DNA of 64,000 bases from Acanthaster planci. Taxonomy: Eukaryota > Echinodermata > Asteroidea > Valvatida > Acanthasteridae. This document shows, one piece after another, positions 48,289-58,440 of this stretch. Location: positions 561,355 to 625,354 of the forward strand of contig NW_019091464.1 of the NCBI RefSeq assembly GCF_001949145.1, in the 5' to 3' direction. The notes under the pieces were generated by a model. It saw only the letters and a list, made by a program, of their open reading frames with translations. It was not told where the DNA came from and searched no databases. A program made the translations under genes and the position numbers. How positions within the stretch are numbered: the first letter of the stretch is position 1; every line of letters begins with the position of its first letter.

Positions 48289-50006
48289 CTGTCATAGGAG
48301 GAGGTCTGGGGAAGAAATTAATCACAAAAGAAACTAAGTTGGAGCAGAAAGTGAGACATTTCTTCAAAAATTACAGGATCTTTGTATGCTCCTTATTTTT
48401 CCACACCTTTTACTTCATTAAAAAACTTTCAGTGTCTATTGCTCTTCATCCATTTTCATGTCAGAAAATGAACTATGACGAGGATTCCTTTGACACTGCT
48501 GAACCATTACTTTTGAAAGCATTTGTGATTTGTACTCTTTGTTAAACATATTTTGCCAGACACCCCTTTAGGGTTTAGTGAATCAAACGGACATTTTTAA
48601 ACACATAAAATTGTCTTGCCCTTTTCCTAACAAGTGAGGGCGCTGTTTTACAGTAATGCTTTAACACCAATCAGGGAAGGCCACAAACCTAAAAATACCT
48701 ATGGACCAACAGCTCCTACAGAAATCAATGATTGAAATGTAGGCAGAAAAATTCCCACAGCATGCCTAAGTGTGTTGAGTTGGATACAAATCGAATTTTT
48801 TTGTTTACACCGAGGTCCCTTTTTATGTTTTGTTCAATATTTGTCAAAATTAAGTTAGATCCTTCTTGAAATAAGAGCTCTGAACACTTACATTTTTGTC
48901 CATATTCATTGCTCACCTTCAAAAAGCCTGAACAAATTCCCATGTATGTGATTTCAATTTTTTTACTTTAGTTTTGAAATGTTTTGGAAACAGTTCTCAG
49001 TGCTCTATCAGGTAAAAGTTGAGAAAATGCTTGTATATTAAATTTGCTTTTCAAAATATTTACTAAACAGGGATATCAGGAATTTATCTAAATTTCACAT
49101 AATGTGCACCCTGGCTTCTACTAATGGCCAATATTATGACAAAGAAAAATTGAACTGTGCTAGGTTAGAACTTTAATAAAAAGACCAACAGGGCCAAATA
49201 ATGTTTGATGAACAACGGCCACATTTGCCCCCAATCCATCTTCTTTCAAATAGAGCAGTGCTGCACAGCAAATCATGAAACCCCAGGGGACAAGGCAGCC
49301 ATTTGCTCATGCTCATGGTTATTAAAAATGGAGAATTTCCTTAAATTATGCCCTTGCTGTTGTCGGTCTAAAGGTATTTTATGTCTATGATTAGACGCTT
49401 CATTTCATGAGTTTTACTATTAAAAACTATGAAACCCAAATTGCTCCTTAAACATGTTGACCCTGTCTCAAGAAATGTGGACCATTGGTCAATGGTAATT
49501 TGTTATGAAACAGCAATGAACCATGAGGGAAAAGGAACTTTAGGCCAGGAAATGTGAACAATTCCAGTATAGTGGGTGCATTCAACTAGCTTGCCCTGGT
49601 TACAAGGGTTTAACCTCATCCCTTTTGTCCTGCTTGGTTAACACAATGCACACAACCATCCCTAGGTCAGGGCTGCCCTAAAAGCTAGCCACAAGCACCC
49701 AAGGGTGGATCCAGGACCCAAATTTTTTCAGGGAGCGGGGACAAACTTGATTCTTGGGGCCAAAATTTCTCTTTTCATTTTTTAAAATGTTTGAGGGGTT
49801 AGGCTACATTTCCACTTTTCAAAAAAGGGAAATTAAACAGACCAAAGAGATCCTTTCATTTTTCAAATAAAAAACAATTTTTGCTCCTTTTTGGTCATGA
49901 CCCCAATTGGCCCCTCCCCCCTTTACCGGATTCATCCTTGCAGAAAGCCAGCAATGATATTAAATACAGGACTTTTACCTGTGTTACTTATGACCTGCCT
50001 CTTCAC
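48289..50006 (-). other. Small gene: intron 3
   Basis: This 1.7-kb intron on the minus-strand model has no other exon or element identified. Confidence 0.4.
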
Positions 50007-50054
50007 TTTGGAGATTTCATCAGTCGGTCCACTGACTCCTCTCTCACCATGATG
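50007..50054 (-). CDS. Small unassigned protein, exon 3
   Basis: On the minus strand, after AG at GGCTAG, the exon encodes (D)IMVREESVDRLMKSP with a split last codon, then donor GTGAAG. A second acceptor nine bases upstream (right edge 50063) would keep the same frame and give (E)LASIMVREESVDRLMKSP. Phase is 2 at both ends. The pyrimidine tract is weak. Support comes from protein-like sequence and matching phase, not from similarity. Confidence 0.45.
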
Positions 50055-50299
50055 CTAGCCAGCCTCAGCTACGGCAGTACTGGTACATTCACCTGGCAAT
50101 GAGGCCTTCCCGAATCTAAACACAGGGAAAAATGACAAAAAAACAAGAACAAAAGGTCACATTAATAATTTTTTCCCCAAATGAGCAAAACATCCACATT
50201 TCAATCCATCACCGCATAGAGTCTTCTTGTGGGTCACTGCTAAATCCATAAAACCATACAGTGGTGGGGAGTGCAGGGTGTAACAGGCTGGGTGGGGTC

Positions 50300-50577
50300 T
50301 GAGCCCAATTCCATGGGGCTTCTTAACACAGTCAGAAGAAAAATCGTGTTAACTTTAGCAGAAAAATGTGCTAACCTCAGTTGAGCACTATTTCATGGCG
50401 GTGCTCGGGGTGGTTGTGCTAACGGTTGCGTGCGGATAGAGATTTTTTTGTTACATAACTAAGTTTAGGCAAATCTTTTCCAAGGTTACGATGCATTTGG
50501 CTGTACTTACTGTTTATGGTATGCATGAAATACATAGCCTCTGTAAGTGTGAAATCGCAAAAAAAATTGGGCCCTGA
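50300..50577. mobile_element. MITE-like element, second copy of the family at 12344-12626
   Basis: The left terminus is GAGCCCAATTCCATGG and the right terminus AATTGGGCCCTGA. The interior shares AACCTCAG, CATGGCGGTGCT, GGTTGTGCTAA, TTCCAAGGTTA and ATGCATGAAATACA with the 12.3-kb copy. Confidence 0.6.
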
Positions 50578-51284
50578 TTGTTACAAGCAAGGTTCCCACA
50601 AAATCTGAAAATCACATTCAGTGACCTTCCCTGCACTTTCCAGAACTAAAATATGACAGTTTCCATGGCATTTAATGCCACTCTGCACAGAAAATTTGTT
50701 TGGAATAATGAACGGGAAGACTGCCACAGCTACTATCCACGTCAAAATCACCTTTGTATGATCTTGATTTGCATGACGTTTCCTCAGACCAGTTTTCAGT
50801 GAGTTTTCCATGACTTTCTGGGACAACTTTTTCCCAGAATTTTCAGTGACTGTGGGAACCCCGTAGAAGGACAAACAGGTTAAAAGTACTGTACAGTCTA
50901 TCATTTGCAGTTATCCAAAAAGTATCCAAAATTGTTATTGAAAAGAATACATGTACTTGGCTTAGAGGACTAAATTCTGTGAGACACTGTTCTTTCTGGC
51001 AAACGGTAATCATGAAGAAAAAAAACGATTTCAAGCAGGCAAATTGTCAAATTTTTTTAAAGTCACTATAAGAAATGCATGCAAGCATTGACACGATGCA
51101 CACCGCAGACGCTAGCAGTTTCTATAATTCATCAGTTCAGGGGGTGACAAGTTGTAGCTGAATTTGAGTGAAAATGAGAATGTTTCCCAGATGCTGAATT
51201 CAGGCACAATTTAAAACACGACCCAGAAACTTTTGATCTGAAATCTAAATCCTAGAATAGTCTTCTCAGAATATGGAGCATTCA

Positions 51285-51410
51285 CTATTAAGCTGAAACT
51301 TCATCAGGTCCGTTCTTGTGTTCCCTTCTTTAGATTTTGATTAATTTTGTTGCTCAAAGGAAAATAATCCACAAAAGACAAATGGTGGACTGTACCTTTA
51401 AACAAATTGT
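51285..51410 (+). repeat. Dispersed repeat fragment, right part (same family as 55065-55355)
   Basis: AAACTTCATCAG, CCCTTCTT..AGATTTTGA, ATTTTGTTGC and TGGACTGTAC align with 55232-55348. Only the right half is present. Confidence 0.5.
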
Positions 51411-51462
51411 TGCGACAACCAAAATCATGACTGCTATTGTCGTAAAACAAGAGATGGCTTAC

Positions 51463-51525
51463 TCTTCTGGGTAGATGTACGTGATGCCAGAAGATGAGAC
51501 AACAGGCAGGGGACCAACCACGCTG
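51463..51525 (-). CDS. Small unassigned protein, exon 2
   Basis: This 63-bp minus-strand exon has one base to complete the split codon, then SVVGPLPVVSSSGITYIYPE and two bases. The donor is a good GTAAGC; the acceptor is CAATAG with a tandem CAG three bases on (NAGNAG). The frame upstream is closed by TGA, so the protein-like run is confined to the exon interval. Phase 2 at both ends matches exons 1 and 3. Confidence 0.45.
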
Positions 51526-52246
51526 CTATTGCCTCACACTCTATGAGGGCAGTGTCCCCAGCAGAGTTGTGGGTTTTAAGGGGATGTCCAAAAGGTGTGG
51601 CTGAAGCTAGATGGTGAAAGCCACAAGTGGGTGGCTTCAATCATCTGCCACAGACTTATGTACATTAACTCTGTCGGCCTAACCTGACTGATTCGGCTTA
51701 CGTTGGCGACTTCACACTGATGAGTATACAGTGTGTTTACATTGGCACGTTTCGATATCCAAATCTTCAAAAAGGCAATTCGTAAGAGTCCAAGTTGCTT
51801 AGACTATTACTGACTGATCTACATGTTTTTGTACATTCCTGATGCAGTCACGTCAATAATCATTTCAAAAATTTGAAGGGAAGTTGAGCTCTTAGGCTTA
51901 GGGCCTATGGGACAGCTGCACGTACGGGGAGCAACGACTTGAGGGATAAACAATTTGCAAGATGTGTGCCAAATCTTAGTTAGGCATAAAGTTACTCATG
52001 AATGTCATTATCACAGAAATGGGACATGCACATGTACTGAAGGGGGAAACCACTGCAGGTGAGCGTAGGCATGCTTTGCGTTGATCCTAGTCCTACATTA
52101 CATCTGTTCCTTGCCCTAAGATTGTCTCAACATGGTCTTTCCTTTCTTCAATCGCCGGCCGTGCTCTCAACTGAAGAACTAGGCCTATGAATTTTATTCC
52201 TGTAAAGTGTCTCTAGAATAATAAAAGCAAAATCCATTGTACTTAC
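51526..52246 (-). other. Small gene: intron 1
   Basis: This is a 720-bp intron if the nearer first-exon copy is used. No other feature seen. Confidence 0.35.
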
Positions 52247-52640
52247 TCCATCACTGTCATCACATACGTGTGCCAGCGATTCCTCACAGCCTTGTACTTG
52301 AAGTCGCGAAATGACACGGGCTGGCAACCGTACCGTCGAGCGCATGTCACATGTCCTATACTACTAGCATAGCACACTACAAACGTCATGTACGTGGCAC
52401 GTGGACGTGCAATTTTATTCCTGTAAAGTGTCTCTAGAATAATAAAAGCAAAATCCATTGTACTTACTCCATCACTGTCATCACGTACGTGTGCCAGTGA
52501 TTCCTCACAGCCTTGAACTTGAAGTCGCGAAATGACACGGGCTGGCAACTGTACCGTCGAGCGCATGTCACATGTCCTATACTACTAGCATAGCACACTA
52601 CAAACGTCATGAACGTGGCCGTGGACGCGTGCCAGCGTAC
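52191..52640. repeat. Tandem duplication, 221-bp period, covering the first exon of the small gene
   Basis: ATTTTATTCCTGTAAAGTGT starts at 52191 and again at 52412. The two copies stay nearly identical for about 200 bp. Each includes, on the minus strand, a donor-like ATGGA|GTAAGT and an upstream CpG-containing block (CGCTCGACGGTAC, TTTCGCGACTTCAAG). Few substitutions separate the copies, so the duplication is recent or homogenised. Confidence 0.92.
52247..52251 (-). CDS. Small unassigned protein, exon 1 coding start (copy A; copy B at 52468-52472)
   Basis: On the minus strand, GTGATGGA precedes the consensus donor GTAAGT. The ATG has G at -3 and G at +4, and GA joins exon 2 to give Asp. A longer in-frame start is possible, since the frame stays open upstream (KAVRNRWHTYVMTVM before the donor). 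However, substitutions between the two duplicate copies in that upstream part are mostly replacement changes, which argues that it is 5' UTR. The same start and donor exist in the second copy (donor edge 52468). Confidence 0.35.
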
Positions 52641-52879
52641 CCACGTGTTCAAGTTGTATTGTGTCTGTCCGGTCCTGTATATACCCGAGTCGGTCCTATG
52701 TTCATGCCCTTCACTTAGATTGTGCGCATACGTACTGAATCCATTACAACCAGAAGCAAGTGAAATGGGTCTTGACTTGGGCAGGTAGGTGGACCGGACC
52801 CCAAAAGTAATCGATCAACATCGAGCTCAGATAAAGTTGTTGTGGTTCTGGTTCTGGTGGAATACGGCATATAATCTCA
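52641..52879. other. Upstream region of the small gene
   Basis: CpG-containing sequence directly upstream (in minus orientation) of the distal first-exon copy, so a promoter may lie here. No TATA box is evident. Confidence 0.35.
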
Positions 52880-53239
52880 TCAGGGATGTACATGTACATG
52901 TATTATGAGGCGCGAAGTGACTGTGCAGATATTTACATTAAGTGAGCCCCCCCCCATGATATCACCTGCATTGAGAGATAGAAGTTTCAACTTGAAAATT
53001 GCAATGCTTGGTGCATGATGTATTTCAGGTGGTAATTTATTCCATTCTGCAAAGGTTTTGGGGAATAATGAGAACTTGTAGCAGTCTTCATGTGCGGATG
53101 GATTGATGAAGGAGATTGCTACAATGGAATTTATATATTCCCGAATGGAATAGATCACCCCCCTGATGTTGCACATCAGTCGAGAGTACTTCATGGTATC
53201 CAGTTTAAGTATTGAACATTTAAGCAGCCAAAAGCTCAA
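52880..53239 (-). mobile_element. LINE 3' fragment (end of reverse transcriptase ORF)
   Basis: The minus strand encodes a tail typical of CR1/Jockey-type elements: YKFSLFPKTFAEWNKLPPEI followed by HHAPSIAIFKLKLLSL. It corresponds to SLYPKTLPIWNSLPELLRCA at the end of the 37.2-kb LINE. Only the C-terminus is kept, as in a 5'-truncated insertion. Confidence 0.75.
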
Positions 53240-55060
53240 TTATGAAATGAGAAATAACGGGTTGCTGGATGTCTGCGTCTGCCAAATTGCCAGCACAGTA
53301 TAAAAAGGACATATACTGTATATTCCAAATCCTCTGATTGAAAATTGTAGCGGTAGGCTCAAGGGGAAGGAGGTGGGCAAATTAACTCCAATTATCTATG
53401 AAAAGGTTCTGAACGCCTTGAGTGGCTATGACAGAGTGGCTATGGGCTAGCTAGGCAAGTCAGCAACCCAACACGGCTCAACACTTCTCATTGGCTGAAA
53501 GTTTCTACCCGTTTGACATTTGCATAATCGCCCCAATTCTTATACACAATTAAACCATAGTTGGCAATACACACTTTTGGACCTCCCTTCGATACGGATG
53601 TAGGTTTCTAGGTCAGTCCGAAGGGATCAGATCATGACTGTCACCATGAAGTGCCGTTAATGAGGCTTTTGAGGAAAAACAGATTCTCTAGATAATCACC
53701 AGAGAAGTTTTTCTTTCATAAAAATTACCAAAATAAGTATTTTGTGACCTTTTCATGTAACAAAAATCCCTTCTAATCCATCACTTAACCCGAGTAAGTA
53801 GTATCAAAACAGGTTCATAAGCAAAAATTAATTACCAAAGGTTAACGTCACTTTGTGAAAACCCAAATTACGTTTTTGTACATGAACGTCCTTCTGTTCA
53901 ATGTATAATAATCACAGGGAAAGTGATCGTGTCTTTACGTGAGCACAGCTGTGAATGTAACAAAGCTAAAGTCACTTTGTGAAAACCAAAATCCCGGTTG
54001 ACCTACTTTGGAACCGTTTCCTTGCAATGTATGTTCAAAGGATGTTTAGCACTGCATCTCTTCGTGAAAATGCTGTTTTCAAGATGTTTGCCCTAGGCAA
54101 CATTAATGTAACTATGACATTAATGAGATTTTGTTTGTGGGAGCATGTCAAAATGTTCAAGCTCGATATGGTAAAAGAGAATATTGAAAAAATAGAAATC
54201 GACAAAAATGCATTTTTTGGACATTAGCGTCACTTCGTGAGAATGGTGACGATCTGACACACGCAACTCACATGCAACACACTGGTGTATTTGCAGAAAG
54301 TTCATTGACCTCGTTATTGCTACCACATCAAGACATGAGAAAGAAAACAAACCATTCGCCACGTATAATATCCTTTACCATGTACATGTATGTAAGTTAC
54401 ACATATGGTAATGGGCGTTATTTATTGCCAATAAATTATCTGATAATTTATCAGCATTTTTGTGGTCGAGAGCTTTAATATAGTCATAAACATTGACACA
54501 AATGACAACCAGAACAGCCACGAATATGGAGCATTCTGAGGGCGTACATGTAACTCCTGAATGGAAACTCCTACCGGTATGGTCATAAGATTTCACACCA
54601 CTGTGTTTCTCCTCTTCAGAGGAGAGCTTGAATTTGATGTTATAGTTGACTGCAGTTTTAGAATTATCAAGCAAAATTATTGTAATCATGCTGCATCAAG
54701 TGAAGTACATTACATGTACGTAAAACTAATCTACAAGGGTATCTTAACCCTCCTATGCAAAGATACATACATGTACATAACCATTCTTGACACAGTTGTC
54801 ATATCCACGGTGCATGTATCTGTCAAAATCAGTCAAATTTCCCATATGTGTCTGTGCACTGAAGCAAATCAAGTGGAAGGAATTTTTGACTGTTTTTTGA
54901 CGGTTACAGCAGAAGGAGGGTTGAAGGCAGGTTGCAACCACCTACATGTACATGTAAACAGCATTTTACATACAAATTGCCAAACTTTATGATCAGGATG
55001 CCATTTTTGCTTTTAAGGTACATGTACATGTAGGCCTACAATTCATCATGAGCAGTTATC
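53240..55060. other. Unassigned stretch
   Basis: No supported gene. TACATG palindromes become dense again from about 54.5 kb. Confidence 0.5.
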
Positions 55061-55064
55061 CAAA

Positions 55065-55355
55065 TCTTAAAGATGGTTATGGGACTAAGCTCCCTGTGAA
55101 ATTATTCTTTCTGGTAAGCTGTTATGTTGAACTTGAAGGAAACAATGAAAAATGCTACATGTATATACCGTATTTCAAACAGTGTGTCTGAAGATGCATT
55201 CCGGGAAATTTACCGTTGGCATGGTTGGAGCTGAACCAGCTCAAAACTTCATCAGCATCAGTACTTGGGCACCCTTCTTAAGATTTTGAATGATTTTGTT
55301 GCCTCAAGCGAGCATTGTACACAAATGGCAACTAATGGACTGTACATGTACCGGT
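55065..55355 (+). repeat. Dispersed repeat, fullest copy
   Basis: The left half matches 32405-32500 and the right half matches 51285-51410, so this is the most complete copy of a ~290-bp non-coding repeat. It ends near TGGACTGTAC. Superfamily unknown. Confidence 0.5.
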
Positions 55356-55704
55356 ACTTCTAATCCTCTGTTGAATGACGTCGTGAACCAATATGAGTAA
55401 TTCAGTACAAGCTCAAATGAAGCCGTTGATTGGCTCCTCGGAAGTGATTGGGGAAAATCAATAAAATATATGCATTCACAGACTACATGTATGCATACAT
55501 GTACATGTACATGTATGCATAGTCCATAAGATCCGTGTATTAAAGTCAAATATTGTATGGTGCAATGGTGCATGTTTACAGTCCTGATGCAAGCACTGCC
55601 GAAAGAAATTACATGTTGGCCAAAAGCAGCACTACTTGGAACCATGCCAGACCATGTTTGTACATGTACATGTACAAATATGTAGTTCGCCACAAACTTC
55701 AGCT

Positions 55705-55934
55705 TAGTCTTGGTTCCAAGATGTTACTATCTCTGTTCACACAGTAAATTTTGCCAGTCAACAGAGGGCGCTATGTGACGGCCGATTGTGCAAGATTATT
55801 GTACGCATAGGAACTGCGAATACAGACCTTGTCCATCACATAGTGCCCTTTGTTGACTGCAAAATTTACCGCGCTAAAGCATTCATTAATACACAAACAC
55901 AGCTACAGATAGTAACGTCTTGGAATCAAGACTA
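55705..55934. mobile_element. Fold-back element, 230 bp
   Basis: The arms are inverted copies: TAGTCTTGGTTCCAAGATGT then TACTATCTC on the left, and GATAGTAACGTCTTGGAAT then CAAGACTA on the right. Inner arms also pair (AGTCAACAGAGGGCGCTATG with CATAGTGCCCTTTGTTGACT). It is non-coding and each arm is roughly 80-100 bp. A related terminus is at 6613-6637. Confidence 0.75.
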
Positions 55935-56509
55935 GCTTTGGCTGTTTGAACTTGCCCTTCACTGTTGTACTTGTATACGTACTGTACCTACAGTACATTA
56001 CAATGATCCCTTTTTTTCATTGTACCATACATGTACATGTACGGTACATATGTATGTGGCAGATTCCTTCACTGTTGTTGACATGCACTGATTGGATTAT
56101 GTTTGTACATGTACATTTACATTTTCAGAGTGCGAAGTAATTGGACTGAACCAAAGCACTACATGTATATCAACACATTTGTTCTGTCAATTTTGCACCA
56201 GGAACTATTCTAACTCGATCTCCAGCCTGTTCATTGATGCATGGTTTGTAATTTTTGTGTTCAGGATACATGTGTAGGCAGACATAGCAGAGTTGTGACA
56301 GTGTTCTTCACATCCAGAGCCCACTGTATATATCCGACAATATTCATTGGTAAGTTTACATAGTGCTTGGACAATGCAGCAATATTCTATGTGTAAATGA
56401 TTACCATGAATACTGTCGGATCCTGTAATAATTGAAGCCCCAATCTGTGTTTTTTGGCCAATTGAGTGCCAGTTAATAATGATCTTTTCCTTGGTTTTCA
56501 TTTTTTGCT

Positions 56510-56511
56510 AG
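56510..56511 (+). other. Probable splice acceptor in the TRIM 5' UTR
   Basis: TTTTCATTTTTTGCTAG ends 10 bases before the TRIM start codon. It looks like a strong acceptor, so a non-coding 5' exon probably lies upstream. A second AG follows four bases later. Confidence 0.45.
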
Positions 56512-56521
56512 CTAGGGAGAC

Positions 56522-57866
56522 ATGGCTACCGGGACAAATATCACCAGTTCAACAGACGTAGTGAGCAGAAGCGACTTCATGTGCAGCCTCTGTCAAGATG
56601 TATACAAGGAACCCAAGATACTGGACTGCATGCATAGTTTTTGTGAGAAGTGCCTGAAGAAGTATGTTGGCAAGCGCAGAGGTACAGCACAGATATCATG
56701 CCCTGACTGTCGGCAGGAGATGCGACTTCCCAGGCAGGGTATTCGTGGCCTTACAACGAACCATCTTTTAATCGCCAAAGTTGCGGCATCACCAAAGGAA
56801 AAAGTAACAAAAGCACACTCTGAAGGTGAGGAGAAAGTAATGTGCGAGATATACGATGTGGAAACTGGGGCTCGGCACTGCTGTTTGGACCACATGCAGC
56901 TCATCTGTGATAATTGCCAAAAAGTGCACTCTAGAATCGCAGCAATTTCAAACCACCCAATAACCACCATGGAAGACATCCGCCAGGAGAAGGAAGGACT
57001 TGCGAAAAGAGATGATGGGTCGTTGTGTCCAGATCACAACGGGAAAAAAAAGAAGTTCTACTGTGAGACTTGCGAAGAGTTCATTTGCCAAGACTGTACC
57101 ACTGAAGACCACTGTAAACCACAACACAACTACACGGACTCAGTAACGGCTTTAATCAAATGCAAACAGGTACTTAAAAACCTACTACCGGATGTTGCTG
57201 AATACATAGAACAACTGGAAAGATCATTAGCTGCTACATCTCCAGCTAAACAGGAGATTGAGAACACAGCAACACTTGCAATAAAAGATGTCAGAGATAG
57301 AGCAGACACACTGCGAAGGGAGATAGCAAACCAGGAGAACAACCTCATGAACCAAATAAGAGCAGCATGCAGTGATCTTTTCAAAAATTTAAGTACAGAT
57401 GGGGAGACAGCGACCGTGGAGTTGCAGAGAGCAAAACTTTCACTTGAGACAGCAACAGAATTGCAGAACACAGCAACAGACAGTCAAATGCTGTTGCTTT
57501 TTCCAACCGTCAGTAAAAGGCTTCGATCGCTTGGTAATCAAAAGCCCCCAGAGGCTCAGGCTGATCGCATTCTTCAGAGGTATTCCCTGAGGTTCAAACC
57601 GAGTCCAGAAGATGAAAGTGCTTGCATAAATCTTGGCAAGTTGCATGTTGGCGTTGTGTGGGAACAATGCGCGGAATTCAAAGACTTGAACTTATCGAAA
57701 TTTGCATCTGCACGTGGCGTTGTTGCTCCTCAACCTGGTGAAATTGCTGTGACAATTTTAGATTATGATGATCAACGCCGATACATCAGCAAAGTGATGG
57801 TATTAAGCACTGCAGGAGAACATACATATGTATGTAAGAGAACAATTCAACTTTCACTCTGTCTGG
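56522..57866 (+). CDS. TRIM-NHL family protein, exon 1 (RING, B-boxes, coiled coil)
   Basis: ATG in a good context (GACATGG) opens 448 codons. A C3HC4 RING finger uses Cys21, Cys24, Cys36, His38, Cys41, Cys44, Cys60 and Cys63. A first B-box follows (Cys108 to His145) in which Tyr111 stands where a His or Cys ligand is expected. B-box 2 is complete: Cys169, His172, Cys181, Cys184, Cys189, Cys192, His197, His202. A coiled coil spans about 205-330. From about 375 (KLHVGVVWEQCAEF) a beta-propeller begins. The donor is GTAAGT, leaving one base of a Gly codon. RING proteins of this plan are E3 ubiquitin ligases. The family is expanded in lancelets and other invertebrates, with roles in RNA regulation or innate immunity; which applies here is unknown. 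Confidence 0.93.
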
Positions 57867-57993
57867 GTAAGTTCATGTACCGTAATGCATGTACATTACA
57901 TTGTTGCACGTCACTACATGTACATGTACAGTGTACAGCGTACATGTCAGTTGCATGGGGAAAATACACATACAAGTACACATGTGCAAACGT

Positions 57994-58033
57994 ATTGTGA
58001 ATCAGTCACATTGCAATGTGACTGATTCACAAT
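57994..58033. repeat. Perfect 40-bp palindrome
   Basis: ATTGTGAATCAGTCACATTG followed by its exact inverse, CAATGTGACTGATTCACAAT, with no spacer. It starts 128 bp after the TRIM donor. Confidence 0.97.
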
Positions 58034-58149
58034 TTACCTATGACATTGAGTTATAATGTACAAATAATCTACCAGTATTATGTAAAAAAGCTAAATCAAG
58101 ATTGCTCCATGTACATGTAGCAATAATGAAAAAAACTAATGAAAAAAAA

Positions 58150-58193
58150 TGAAATTTTAATTTGCATGTACATGTATACAAATTAAAATTTCA
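58150..58193. repeat. Inverted repeat, 15-bp arms, 14-bp spacer
   Basis: TGAAATTTTAATTTG (58150-58164) and CAAATTAAAATTTCA (58179-58193) are exact inverses. The spacer contains ATGTACAT, itself palindromic, so most of the 44 bp can fold. Confidence 0.9.
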
Positions 58194-58229
58194 ATATTTT
58201 TGGGTGAACACACCCTTGTGCGTGAGTGC

Positions 58230-58440
58230 TATGCTTGCCCGAACTTTAACCGTGCATCAGTTAGACAGGCGTTAGATTGACCAATGATAAACATAGTTGA
58301 AAACAGCTGAAAAAGGCATTAAAAAGCTTATCTGTGAAAATCTCCTACACTTTTGTACACAGCCAGTGAGGAAAAAAAGCTGAAATTCAAAACATAAAAA
58401 GCTGAAATCGGCTAAAAAGCTGAGAAATCTCACCCCTGGT
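58230..58440 (-). mobile_element. hAT-like element terminus and adjoining sequence
   Basis: On the minus strand the terminus reads CCAGGGGTGAGATTTC, close to CAGGGGTGTGATTTG of the element at 22300. It is followed by repeated CAGCTTTTT motifs. The other end was not found, so the left limit is a guess. Confidence 0.4.

Larger units (their letters stand above)
50055..51462 (-). other. Small gene: intron 2
   Basis: This 1.4-kb intron on the minus-strand model contains a MITE copy (50300-50577) and a dispersed-repeat fragment (about 51285-51410). Confidence 0.4.

Noticed and set aside
49881-50102. Plus-strand frame reading YRTFTCVTYDLPLHFGDFIS
   Set aside because: It has a CTTGCAG before it and looks exon-like, but the minus-strand reading of the same interval (REESVDRLMKSP) fits neighbouring minus-strand exons in phase. 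Kept only as the competing interpretation.
52243-52652. Longer minus-strand frames running through the duplicated first-exon region
   Set aside because: The open frames exist in both copies, but most differences between the copies would change residues, which does not suit a conserved coding sequence. Treated as probable 5' UTR.
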